From NCBI GenBank assembly GCA_033085395.1, contig JANQBS010000049.1:158403-222402 (forward strand): DNA of 64,000 nucleotides, written 5' to 3'. Below the pieces are notes generated by a model. The model had not been told where the DNA came from. It was given only the letters and a program-made list of their open reading frames with translations, and did no database searches. Source of the stretch: Xanthoparmelia taractica. Its lineage: Eukaryota; Ascomycota; Lecanoromycetes; Lecanorales; Parmeliaceae. Position 1 is the first letter of the stretch; every line of letters starts with the position of its first letter. The translations under genes were made by a program, and so were the position numbers. This document shows, in pieces, positions 23,186-35,289 of this stretch.

Positions 23186-26100
23186 TCAACCATCGACTAT
23201 ACTCCTTGCTCGCTCCAGCTTTTGTTGAACGGACACGGAGCGCTCCTGCGCCCGTGCCCTGCCTAACTCTTCCCTAAACACCCTCTTGATGCTCTCGCCT
23301 TTGCGCACGAGCCACGCTACTGACACGGCCGCCTCGGATGCCTTGAGTCGTGTCTGTTCGACTTGTTCGCCAGAGCTGAAGAGTTGCTTCACGTAGTAAA
23401 TTAGGACACTCTCAAGCTCACTCGGCAACGCGTCACGTTCTACCTCATCCACTCTGTCAAAGAGCTTCTTCTGCGCCTCATATATTGCATTCAGCGTGAT
23501 CCTGCTCGCCGCTCCAGCCCTAACTTGGCCCACAAGCTCCAGAGTCTCCGTGAGACTCGAGACCAGATCTTTCCCACTCCTCTTCCGAGGATTGACAGAA
23601 TTTATCAAGGCCGCCGATGCGTTGGCCAACGTCAGCTCCGTAACAGTCCTCGAAGAAGGCCCTCCTGATTTTGAATCAACATCCATCTCATCCGAATCGC
23701 TCAACATCTCTTCAATAATTGGCTTCGTCACCGCGAAGACTTGTGGGAACATATCAACCGTACCACGCAGCTCGACGAAATCCCCTAGGCATTCAAGTGC
23801 GTGCTGACGGAATATAAGGTTGTTCCTCTTGCTTTCACGTAGTATGAGTGTTTCAAATTGTTCCCCTATCTTCTGGTCCGTTGACCAAAAGGTGCTGTTC
23901 TTTGCGAGCTGAATCAAGGCCTTCACAATAATTTCTTTTCCTTCCCACGTCTTGCCTGACAATGCCTTTCCGAGAGCTGGCCATAGCATCCTAGCATTAG
24001 CATCGCTAATGGCATTTCCAGATGAGGTAACAACATCTGCCACGGCGAACGCCGAGGTATGCTTTATAGACCAACGGGCGGAATCCAAATGCTGTGATGC
24101 CAGGTCAACAATCTCTTTCAAGTACAACAAGACTGCTCGAGATCCTCCAACGTTCTCGTTCCAAGTATCCTCGAAGAGTATCTTCGCTCGGTCAGAAATG
24201 CCGTGTTTTGCAATAAACACCAATGGCAAAATGTCCCCAGCAAGGGAATTGAATCGATCGGTCGCATATTTTGATACCGCATATATTACATCCCCAGAGA
24301 TCACGCGGTGCCGATCATCTTCCGAATCAAAATACAGTTTCCGGCAAGAGTTCACAAGCTTCAAAATGGCCTCATTAGAACCCAGTCTCGCAAGGTAGCC
24401 ACATGCTGCGGCATACGATGACGAGATCGTGTCATTGCGGTCGAACACTTGCTTTAGGGCAAGGGCAAGGAAGTGGTCTGCGTATGGCTTGAAGATGAAG
24501 TTCTGTCGTGTGGAGAGGGTGACAAGCACACGGCTGCAGCCGACCTTGGAAGGTAGCCCGACCACAGTCTTAATAGCGTTCTCCAAACTTTGCTGCAGCT
24601 CCGACATCGAAGGCCCGTCAAGGAAATCGAGGCATCGCTCAATAGCTTCAAGCATCGAAGATCCTCGAATATGTTTGAGGCGGGCATCGTCAAGCTCCTG
24701 CGCCGTCAAACCGTATTGCTCGGCGTTGAGATGGACATAGTTGATCATCTCGGGCTCAATTGAACTTAACAGTGCGAGCAAACGACCCACGAGGTCTGGG
24801 ACAAAAGGGCGCAGCGTCTTTCCGTTACTGCTCTTTATGATCTTGAATAGCGTCTTCCTAGAAAAGTCTTGTACTTCAGGAGCACTGGATTCCAAGCCAG
24901 ACGGGCTTAGAAGGAATGGAAGCACTTGCTTTAGCATCTTCTCCGCACTCGAAGATGACTCGCCAGCTTCAAGGCCACGCGTCAATACGCCGGTCAAGAC
25001 TCGTGCCAGGGACATTGCGGCATCGCGGACAGATTCTTTGATGTCATCGCAGACTTTGAATGTCAGCTCCCAAATCTTTGCTAGATACTTCTCGTATTTC
25101 TCAAACGTCCGCCCTTGAACGAGATCAGCAATAGCGGCGCAGCTGGCCTGACGAACACGCCACTCTTTGCCAAGAATATTTTTGAGCAGATCGTTCATGA
25201 TGCTGTCAAAGTGCAAGTCGACTGTCTTCGCTGGCTCTTTTACAATAGCAGCCCAGATGTCGTTCATTGAGTTTCGAACGTTTGTATTTGGATCAAATCT
25301 GTATCGAAAAAGAGCTGGATAGATTTTTGGGTTTTTTGTTAGATAGCCATCCGTGGATGCATCGCTCAATATATTACTGAGCCCGAACTTTCCAAAGGCA
25401 GCACGTTCAGACCATATGGCATTGTTTGAGGCAAGCGACATGAACCTGTACACTAGACTGGGATCCTGGACCTCAGCAGCAAGGCTCATGATATCTTTAT
25501 AGGTTGTGACCGAACCGTCGCCTGTTGGAAGAGCTCCAGGGTCAAACAACTCAGTCTCTTCGGACACATTCCCTTTCCCTGCAAGACCAGCGTTTCCAGT
25601 GAACGAAGAGACGAGGTCCCGTATCAAATCATCTTTAAGACTATTATTGCCTTTGTCGTACACCAGAGCCAGACCTCGCGAAGCAGACTCCTGATTCAAC
25701 GAGTCGCGATCGGCCAAGAAGCCTTTGAAAGCCACTTGACACTCCCGCAATCGGCACTGGATCTCCGGCATGTGTGCGCAATACTGGACCAAGCATAAGA
25801 GCCAAATCACTGAGGCTTGTCGCAAGGCCGGCTTGCTGGTTTTGCACTTCAAAAGTACCTCGTCGAGGACTGTCGAAGGAGTACTTGATCGAGCTGGCGA
25901 CACGGGAACAGGGCCCTGAATATCCAGGGCTGAAACTAGTGATTTCGACTGCCATCCTATCGCAGCGCAGCACAGTGCAGCGCCTACAGCGAATTGCACT
26001 TCAGGTTGTCTGACATTATGCAAATCATCAAGTTGTTTGATGATATAGGACAGTACCCCGTCGCCGTCCGACCCTTCCCTACATTGCAGTGCGAGATGGC

Positions 26101-29100
26101 CCAAGGCGGTTATTGCCTTTTCGTCTCCCTCTTTGGCCTTTACGATGGATGTTTGGACCAAGTCACGAACATTGTATGGCTCCGGAATGGTCTCGGGGGT
26201 CAGCGCGCCAAAAAGAGCAAGTTCCGATATAGCAACTAAGACTGCATCTAAAAGCATCTTATCACGGCTATCATTAAGAACCTCCAGGATAGTAATGACG
26301 AAGTTCGACCTCTTCGCCTCGAAGTCCGAAGGAATATTGCGGCGGGATACTGACCTACTCAGGAAGTACGCTGTGGTGAGTATCGAGCCGTGTACTTGAA
26401 GGGCCTCTGTCCCGACTGCTTGACGCCATGATTCTATCTTTTGTTCGAAGACTTTCAGCATCTGCTGAATCTCATTGTCCGGACATTCTTTAAGACTGAA
26501 GGCGGTATCGGCGTCAGCACATACATTTCAAAAGATTAAGTGCAGTTTTAGGGCAAAGTTAGGAAGCAGGACAGGGGAAAGAAGCCCAATCATGACATTT
26601 AATGGAATCGCATGACCAGTCTCAAAAAGTATAGTCGAGAGAGAAATCCTTTTCCCGCCCAGGAAAACCGGATCATGACCCAAATCAAAGGGGCGAACAA
26701 AAAGGAATAATTCGGAAATTACGTACCTTGCTAGAAGACCGAAAACATGCGAAGCCGATTCACGCGATGTCTTCTTGGCGGAAAAGACAGGTCCCTGTAG
26801 ATTTGAAATGTTTACTGAGAGGCCCATGTAGGCGGCATTGGGAAGGAGAGAACAAAGTTCCAGTAAAAAGTCTCCACTTCTGTTGGCATCTCCACCACCT
26901 GAAGAAATCATGCCGTTGAAAGTTGCTTGCAGATACATTTTGAGTGCTCTGGGAGCTGCTCGACTTTCGGTTGAAGATGTCGAATATTTGTCAAAGTATT
27001 CCTTGAGACTACTTCGAGCTTCTTCATCGTTTGTTATTAGAGCGTCTATGTTCCGCTCCCAGTCGCTATCTATAATTGGTGGTCTTTTCGTAGCCGTCAA
27101 AGCTTGATGTAGTAGAGTACAACGACAAAACGTGAGAGCAGGAATGTAAGCGTTCGTCAGATCATGGGTGCTGTTGTCGTTGGTGACATCCCACATTGAT
27201 CCAGGACCGAAAAACTTGTCCATCAATTCGGGAAAGCTAGGAGGATCGTACTTCGGGGCTTGAAAGGATGTTCCGCTCGGGTTTTCATCATCGTTGGTTG
27301 GATTCAACAGTCTATACCAGTAAGGATCGAGGCCTTTCCTCCCTTCTTCGACGACCTCGCTCCGCTCATTGGAGCCATCATCAATAGCGAGAATGTCAAT
27401 CCATCGAGCTGTTGCACTCCTATATGGAAGGCACCGGTTGGCGAATCGCACAGCAATGAAGCGAGTGCTTCGAACAATATTAGGGTCCGGATCTTCGGTG
27501 TTGCTAGAATGGATCGGGCGTAAACCCATGTGATGCAGTAATATAGATGTCAACGACGACTCAAGATCAGGGCTCAGATCGACAGCAAACGCTCCAAGCA
27601 CACTACTCAAAGCTTGCTCAATGCTGAAAGATATGTCTTTGCTTGATGGATCTTCACTAAGAGACCTGAAAAGCCACTGCAGAAGCTCGAGCTTGGGTTC
27701 GAGCAAAAGCTTGTCCGCACAAGCGCCAGCCAGGAGTCCAATGCTTTCATACCCGAACGCGCGTGAAGTCAATTCCCCTGCGCTTGGCATAGACGTTTCC
27801 GAGTCATACCGTGGCCAGCCTTGAGTCTCAATGTATGTCCTGAGCTGAGTCACCAAGCCCGGTGCAAAGGCGTTGAGATCGGCCGGTGAACTAATTCGCG
27901 CAAGCCAATTGGTGAAGGCGAAAATCTGGCCTCTGATGATGATTTCCGGAGTTAGTATTACCTTCTCGGGTCTTGACGTCCACTCCCAAGCTAAATCTGG
28001 GCAGTGGGGCAAGGTAATGGAGCCACTCAATGAAAAACAATCAGATCCTCAGACAAGTTTAGCGACTCAAACAGGAAAGAAACACCTTTATCATGAAAAG
28101 GAATGGAGTCGTAAGTGGAATTTGCAAAGCTCCTATTTGGGGGATAAGGGGGCAGGGAGGAGGAGGGAGGAGGAGGAAGCCCTTAGTCCGACTGCGAGAC
28201 ATGTCTCGCGTGTAGGTTTAATCTTTAAGCAGGATGGAAACGAATCAACGTACCTCAGCTTCGAAGCTTCGAGGCCTTGTTTTGGTGGGGAAACGGTGGT
28301 GTCGTGCTGGACACTCTTGGGTGTTGAAAGCCCTTCCTGAACGATCTGGATGCTCTGGGGGACGAAGGAAGAAGCGATTTTGGACTTGCATAGAAGCGCG
28401 AGGATCTTTGTCTGCAAAGGAGCTCGAGCTGGAAGGGATCCTTCCGCGCCCCTTGTGCCTAAATAAATTTCGTAAAGCTGCTGCACTAAGACAGGATCTT
28501 CGAAGGAAACAGCAGAGTTCGCTCGTTTCAGGATGTCATCTCCAATATCCGAGAGACGCGAGTTGGGGTCAGCTGAAGCAAATAATGCCGGTAGAAAGCG
28601 TTCAGTATCAACAAAGGCTCCACTGGCGAGGAACTTAGCGGACACGACTTTGGTTTCCACGAGGTTTAGGCCACCAATTGCGTTTGGTGTCCAGGTTTCT
28701 TTCTTGCCGTAAAGCTGTAAGAATCTGCAGTCCTCCGTGGTTAAACCTGGACAGCGAGTAGCGCCAGCTTGCCCGATGCCAAATAATATTAGCTTCCCTA
28801 ACCATGTAGCGACAAAGACTGCATCGTCGGCTTTGTCGTTCAATCCAAGACTTTCCCTCAGGTCCATATCTTCCTTACTCCCGCGTGCAGGAAGTGTCAT
28901 GCTGTGAAGAATTTTGAGTAAAAGGTTGAACAGAGAAGCTGCATGTATGGCTGACTCCTCGGCGTTAGACCGCAAGCCATGTATGAGAGTGGGAAGAAGA
29001 TCAAGACGTTCCTAGATGGAGTTTGAGATAAGCGAGATATCAGTAAGAAGTGTTCGCTACAACCGAGTGTGATTGGCTTAGGGAGATGTAGTGCAGAGTG

Positions 29101-29714
29101 AGACTTACATGAAAAGCTAGTCTGTCGATGCCCTGTTGAATGTACAGGAGATCAAAGTGGCGGACTAGAGCATTATGGTTATCTTTATACTGTCTGAGAA
29201 GCGTAGCTACAGGAAGCTTTATAGACGGCGGTTTGACTCTAGTATTGATGTGCTGACAGACAGAAATGACCTAGAAATCAAGGCGAAGATCAGCTCAGCT
29301 CTACAGTTGCGGCTGACGGCAAGTATGTAGGCAGACTTGCTGCCAGAAACAGTGGCACTTGTAAGGATATGAATCCCTTGGCTCTTAAATATAGCAACAA
29401 CACGAAACAGATTAGCTATTCGTAGTAAAAGTCTTTGTTTGAGATGATCTTGTCTGAATATCAGTCCTCAGTCGCTTCCGCTTGACACCCAAACAGATAC
29501 GGCGAAATCTGGATGATGCGAACATTTTCTGCAGAATGGCCTTCGATACTTTACTTACTTTATTTCGTACATTCACAAAATCCGAGGCAAGCTTGAGCAA
29601 CAAAGGAGCCAAATATGTATTCAAAGTTTTGCTCAGAGAGGCGTCATTTGCTAGGGCTATACGCATTTCGACTTTGCCAACGAGGCTCAGCTCTCTGGCC
29701 TCTGGCGTCTCCAT
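23186..29714 (-). CDS. ECM29: Proteasome component/adaptor ECM29
   Basis: A HEAT-repeat protein that clamps the 19S cap to the 20S proteasome core. Exons 29714-29559, 29270-29109, 29011-28254, 27932-26727 and 26495-23186 give 1863 aa, the normal length. The N-terminus has VEMRIALANDASLS and LAPLLLKLASDFVNVRNK, then after intron 1 VISVCQHINTRVKPPSIKLP and HFDLLYIQQGIDRLAFH, all diagnostic. Intron 3 joins EASKLR to GQIFAFTNWLARI. The rest is continuous alpha-helical repeat sequence. Introns are unusually long for this window (288, 97, 321 and 231 nt), yet every join keeps phase, and intron 3 has a TACTAAC-type branch site (27956-27951). It is divergent to CYP51. Confidence 0.94.
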
Positions 29715-30071
29715 GTTCCACGTAATGATTACAGACTTTGTCGCTTTCGGTCATGGTAACTGGAAGAGCTTTGATGCACAGACGACGATGGTTGAGGAGA
29801 GAATTTTATATTGCCCTCCGAGCCATATGGCGTAGGCTGATGCTGCTTGCGCGTCTGCTCTTACCAAAGTAAAGTAAATCGTGGTCTGATATGCCCTACG
29901 ACGGAGATTACCACTCCCGATCTGCTTTAGGGCTACGCTACTTCAGACTGCCAAGAAATGGACTGGGAAGAATATTTCGAGGGCTTGTCGGTCACCTTTT
30001 TGCTTTTCCGTGTCTATCTATACATCTCAATTGTCCTTGCGGTGTAAGACCGCTGTCTTTCATTTCTGGCC
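29715..30071. promoter_or_regulatory. ECM29/CYP51 divergent promoter
   Basis: Only 357 bp separate the two start codons, so both core promoters lie here. It contains a CGG-N12-CCG dyad, and a CT-rich stretch before the CYP51 ATG. Confidence 0.65.
29902..29919. promoter_or_regulatory. CGG-N12-CCG dyad upstream of CYP51 (AtrR-element-like)
   Basis: CGG at 29902-29904 and CCG at 29917-29919 are separated by exactly 12 bp, 153 bp before the CYP51 ATG. This is the architecture recalled for the AtrR response element in Aspergillus fumigatus, where AtrR, a Zn2Cys6 factor, controls cyp51A. With six fixed bases, a chance match somewhere in this promoter is roughly a 1-in-12 event. Confidence 0.4.
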
Positions 30072-31755
30072 ATGGGTATTCTTGCGGCTGTCCCCGAGTA
30101 TTTACCTAAAAATTCCGCCGGTGTACTCATTGCTGGAGGTCTCTTGTCGCTCTTTATCGTCGCCGTCATTTTCAACGTGCTAGGCCAACTACTTGTCAAA
30201 GACCCCAATGAACCTCCAATAGTCTTCCACTGGGTGCCCTTCATTGGCAGTACCGTTACTTACGGAATTGACCCCTATAGATTTTTCTTTAGCTGTCGGG
30301 AGAAGGTACTTTGATTGCTGCGTCCTCTGAGACAAAGAAACCATGCTGATCCAAGTCCCAGTATGGTGACATCTTCACATTCATTTTACTCGGGAAGAAG
30401 ACGACTGTGTTTTTGGGGGTGAAGGGAAACGAGTTCATACTCAACGGAAAGCTCAACGATCTCAATGCAGAGGAGGTATACAGTCCGCTCACCACGCCGG
30501 TCTTTGGAAAAGAGGTGGTGTATGACTGTCCAAATTCGAAACTTATGGAGCAAAAGAAGGTCTGTGGGATAGTAAGGATATACAAATCCACAGCTAATGA
30601 TCAGAGTAGTTGGTCAAATTTGGACTCACCTCCGACGCCCTCAGATCCTACGTGCCCCTGATCGCTGAGGAGGTCCAAAACTTCATTGCCCGCTCTGCCA
30701 CATTCCAAGCATCAAGGGGCACTTTCAACGTTCCCGGGACTATGGCCGAAATTACAATCTACACTGCCTCTCGCTCTCTCCAAGGCAAAGAAGTGCGCTC
30801 AAAGTTCGACTCGAGCTTTGCAGAAATTTACCATGATCTTGACATGGGCTTCTCCCCCATCAATTTCATGCTACCATGGGCCCCTCTGCCGCATAATCGG
30901 AAACGTGACTATGCGCAGAAGAGAATGGCCCAGACATACCTGGAGATCATCAAGGCAAGGCGTGAAGCCGGCTCACAACGTGATGAAGATGATATGATCT
31001 GGAATCTAATGTCCTCTGTCTATAAAAACGGCACCCCTATTCCCGACTTAGAAGTCGCTCACATGATGATCGCGCTTCTAATGGCAGGCCAGCATTCCTC
31101 GTCCAGCACATCAGCATGGATTTTGCTCCGCCTTGCTACCCGTCCAGATATTCTCGAGGAACTTTACCAAGAGCAAATATCAGTGTTTGGCGCAGATATG
31201 CCGCCACTCGATTATGACTCCCTGCAGCGTCTCACTCTCAACTCCCAGGTAGTCAAGGAAACTCTGCGCATGCACGCGCCTATCCATTCCATTATGCGAA
31301 AGGTTATTGCGCCAATGCCAGTAGAGGGAACGCGATACGTAATCCCAACGTCTCGCGTACTCCTGGCTGCACCAGGTGTGACATCAAAGACAGAGGACCA
31401 CTTTCCCCAACCCGATCTGTGGGAGCCCCATCGCTGGGACGAGGGCTCCGCTCTTCATGGCACGAACAAAGATGTTGAGGAAGACGAGAAGACTGATTAC
31501 GGGTACGGACTGGTCACCAAGGGTGCCAACAGTCCGTATCTTCCGTTCGGGGCCGGCAGACATCGGTGCATTGGTGAGGCGTTTGCATACGTCCAGTTGG
31601 GCGTCATCACGGTAACGATGGTGCGTGAATTCCGATTGAGAAATTTGGAGGGCAAGGAAGGAGTGGTGGGGACTGATTACTCGTCGCTTTTCTCTCGACC
31701 TTTGAACCCTGCGGTAGTTCAATGGGAGAAAAGAGAGAAGCAGGGAAAATCATGA
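30072..31755 (+). CDS. CYP51: Sterol 14-alpha-demethylase (CYP51, azole target)
   Basis: A cytochrome P450 of ergosterol synthesis that removes the 14-alpha methyl of lanosterol/eburicol in the ER. Exons 30072-30305, 30362-30559 and 30610-31755 give 525 aa. An N-terminal membrane anchor (about 17-40) precedes a proline-rich hinge NEPPIVFHW. Conserved blocks include YGDIFTFILLGKKTTVFLG, YSPLTTPVFG, the I-helix MAGQHSSSSTSAW, KETLRMHAPIHS (ExxR) and the heme loop PFGAGRHRCIG. The tyrosine of VVYDCPN is intact, as are the glycines of the heme loop. Overall it resembles the CYP51B type, with a few positions (NAEEVY, IHSIMRKV) closer to CYP51A, so the paralogue is left open. The intron 2 donor is GTCTGT, slightly unusual. 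Confidence 0.95.
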
Positions 31756-32451
31756 GCTTTCCGCTGTTGAATTGACGTGCATATGATCATTTGGCAGTGG
31801 GTTCTGGGCGACAAGTAATCGGTATAGATGATATTTGCCGGTAACGCGCTCAATGTATATGGTAGAAATTTAATGTTTTACAATTGCCCTTTGTGTTTAT
31901 CTGGCGGCGAACGGGCACAATGCCACAGTGCCACAGTCCGTACCATCGTAAGGTAATTATAAGTGGGGCTGGAGGCTCGGCAACGGGTGGCATGATAACG
32001 TATTCTGGGACCTCCAGCCTTCTGTCGAGTGGACCATTCTTGCAATTCTACGGAGCAGAGTAGATTCCCATACCTTCTTACCTTGACCATCGTACGAGTA
32101 AAGCCAACAAGTGACGTCAAATCTCCTCGAAAGCTTCCTTATCATACTATTGTACAGCACTCGGCATCTCCACGGATTGAAATCACAGCACACCAGCATT
32201 TCTAAGAGTCAAGCTAATCAATTAGCCTCGACCGTCCACGCCCAAGGGGAAGGGGGGGTTTAATGCTCAAAAATACACAGCGGTAAAAAAATGTTCTGAC
32301 ATCAGATGCAAAGTTATCCCATTCTATGCGCCTACAATATCTGAAACGCAGTCTTCGGTCATTGTACAAAGCTTCCTGTGCCGCCGCCGTCCCGTCCGTC
32401 GACCCGTGTACTCTACGACAGTACTCCCCAATTGGTATATAGTAGCCCAAA
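31756..32451. other. CYP51-CHK2 intergenic region
   Basis: This is a 696-bp region between two plus-strand genes. Minus-strand frames of up to 134 codons overlap it but match nothing I know. It probably holds the CYP51 3' UTR and the kinase promoter. Confidence 0.5.
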
Positions 32452-34702
32452 ATGGTTCTAAAAGCCTCTGAGAAAAGCTCCTTGAAGCGTGGGAGGGTAA
32501 GTGGCAGGTCGCGCCTATCGAGCATTGGCTTACCATTCTCCATGAACCAAGAATTCCACCGGCGAAGAGCACGATACAAAGAAGCCTCGCCGCTCCGAAC
32601 GTATATCATCGCAGACACAGACCACTCCTCTCAAGGATAAAATGAAATCTTACCTGCCATCCCCTGTGACTCATCAATATAGTACAAAATCAGAGGACTA
32701 CAAGGAGCCCACAGCATCGCCTCCAGAAGGTCGGCCCAGTCAGATCCGGCATCGCACTCCTCCCATTTCACCCCCGGCGCACCACACGCAAGGATTGTCC
32801 TCGCCTCCGTCAGATACACAGGCTTTTTCGCAACTTCTCAATCCTTCCGGACTGCGCTCATATGAAGTGGAGGATGAAGAAGCCGAAGGCGTTTGGGGAT
32901 ATCTGGTGCCCGTGGACCCAATCTTTGGCGATCGCTTGGTTTGTAGGGCGAGGGCAGCCTGCCCAGCGCCATACCCGAACTCCAATTTCGGCAAAGGTAC
33001 CAAAGGCCGCGGCAAGGCGCAAACGGACGAAGTCGACTATGTCGTTGAAGAGAAGGAATACGAAACCGAAAAGCGCGTGAGCGGGTTTCCGGCGGGTGGT
33101 TATCTCATTGGGAGACATTTAGAGTGCGGTAGGCAAACGTCGCAGGACAGCGGTGAAGATTCTAAGGACTAAAGGGCAATAGATCGCAGACTGGAGCTTC
33201 CTACAATATCGAATCGCCATTGCATTGTCTTCAATGAAAGCAAGAATGGCAAGGACGTTGCATTCGTAGAAGACCTTTCGAGCAACGGAACTTTTGTGAA
33301 TGAGGCCATAGTTGGGAGGAACAAGCGACGAGAGCTAGAGCATGGAGATGAGATCTCTATCCTGGACCAAGCAAGATGCATTTTCTACTACCCGCGAAAC
33401 AGAGACGCCAGTGCCTTTCGTCAGCAGTACAGAATTCTGCAGCAATTAGGCAAAGGCCATTTCGCGACCGTATACCTATGCATTGAGCGGCTCACAGGCA
33501 TGCAGTATGCAGTGAAGAGGTTCGAGAAGAGACATGGGGATAGCGGGAGATCGCAGACGGATGGATTGCAGCAAGAAATAGGCGTGTTAAAGGCCGTCAG
33601 CCATCCAAATATGCTCTGCTTAAAAGACACTTTTGACGAGGACGATAGCGTATATCTGGTCCTTGAGCTTGCGCCTGAAGGAGAGTTGTTCAACTGGATC
33701 GTTATGAAGCAAAAGTTGACGGAAGAAGAAACTCGAAGAGTCTTCATACAGTTGTTCCAAGGCGTCAAATACCTCGTACGTTCGTCGCCCGTCGACCTGG
33801 AGGTTGATATTGACCTCCCTTAGCATGAGCGCAACATTGTGCATCGAGATATCAAGCCAGAGAACATCTTGTTGGCTGATAAAGAGCTGTCAATAAAGCT
33901 TGCTGATTTCGGTCTAGCCAAGATCATCGGCGAAGAGTCGTTCACGACAACACTGTAAGTTTCTTTGCATTTCACCGAATCCACGAAGAAGACTCATTGT
34001 GCTCGCAGATGCGGCACGCCTAGCTACGTTGCACCTGAGATACTGGAGAACTCAAGACACCGCAAATACACCAGAGCAGTCGATATATGGGCGCTAGGGG
34101 TGGTACTCTACATCTGTCTATGTGGCTTCCCGCCATTCTCGGACGAGCTGTGGTCGGAAGAACACCCCTATACTCTCTCACAGCAGATCAAATTGGGCCG
34201 TTTCGACTACCCCTCACCGTACTGGGACTCTGTTGAGGATCCAGCACTCGACCTCATCGACCGCATGCTCACAGTCGATGTGGACTCACGGATCACGATA
34301 GACGAATGCCTTGAACATCCGTGGATCACGCAGAGAACGATTAATCAGTCTGACAGCACCGATGGTCTAACAGGTGCTATGGACCATCTGGACTTTTCAA
34401 AACGCAAGTATGCGCGGGAGCGGACTTTACTCAGCGATCTCAACGACGTGAAAATCAGCAAGGTAGTCGAATGGGAGGATAACAAAGCCCCAGTCAAGGT
34501 ATTTGAAAAGAATCCCGATGGTAAACGAGTCCACAATCCTGCCGCTGCGGTTAGGAACGGCCATACAGGGCGGAAGCAGGAGGAGGTTCCAGCGTCTCAT
34601 CAGAACCCGGAAATTTTCATGGAGATGGGTGGGAAAGGAGATCAGCAGCTTTTCGAGAACGACAGAGGCAGCCGTTATGAGCCTGACGAAGTGCCCGCAT
34701 GA
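32452..34702 (+). CDS. Chk2/PRD-4-type checkpoint kinase (FHA + Ser/Thr kinase)
   Basis: A nuclear DNA-damage effector kinase of the CAMK/Chk2 group, resembling Neurospora crassa PRD-4. Exons 32452-32496, 32552-33128, 33183-33775, 33824-33954 and 34009-34702 give 679 aa. The N-terminus has SQ/TQ sites (SSQTQTT, SDTQAFSQLL), which ATM/ATR-type kinases phosphorylate. The FHA domain follows (GGYLIGRHLECD, SNRHC, SSNGTFVNE, about 195-280). The kinase domain (about 288-565) shows LGKGHFATVYL, the YAVKRF lysine, HRDIKPEN, DFGLAK and CGTPSYVAPEIL. The C-terminus ends with the conserved EFMEMGGKGDQ-like block (here IFMEMGGKGDQQLF). The 45-nt first exon was found by phase and by continuity with a basic, SQ-rich segment; ATG 32642 is the fallback start. 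Confidence 0.9.
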
Positions 34703-35289
34703 AAGTACACTCTAGAATTATTTTTTCGAACGTATAATGGATACATGGGGAAAACTGTATTCCCGCATCCTTAAGCCATCAAGGGAGGGAGAGGTTGGGT
34801 CCGCAAGCGGGCAGTGGAATGAAGGAGTGTTGAGCCCGAAGCACACATCGGTTCGAGAAAGTGGTGTAGCCTTCCTTGCGCGGGCACTGTCTGGGGGAAG
34901 GCTTCAAGTATGATGATATACATAGGGTCATGGTTGGATAAAGGCAATTCAACTCTACTCTCAGACATTTCATCGCGGCGGCATACCCATGTATCATACA
35001 AACGTACATGAAATATAAGCCATCTTCCGGATGCAATGTTTCCTGCTGACGGTGTATATCAGAATTTTGATGATAGCCTTTGCTGGCAGCGAATTTTATA
35101 CTACACTAACCAAATCTGGGATAGCCTGGTCCCGTCAACTGTCAACTTTCTACGCCGTAGATGTTCTGTTGCAGAGGTAGAAAGATTCAGGTGTGGATGA
35201 GCAGGAATCGCAGGAGGAATCAATCCACAATGTCTATTGCGCTTCTCTTCTCCCAATCCTGGCATTAATGTCCAACAGTATCCACAACA
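34703..35289. other. CHK2-CDF intergenic region
   Basis: This 587-bp gap between two plus-strand genes has no supported gene. The minus-strand frames here are short and unrecognised. Confidence 0.5.

Noticed and set aside
32214..32819. Minus-strand open frames (134 and 62 codons) overlapping the start of the checkpoint kinase gene, protein-like in composition
   Set aside because: The plus strand gives a better explanation: exon 1 (32452-32496) and exon 2 (32552-33128) join in phase and lead into SQ/TQ sites and the FHA domain. The minus frames have no recognised family and no consistent splice joins.
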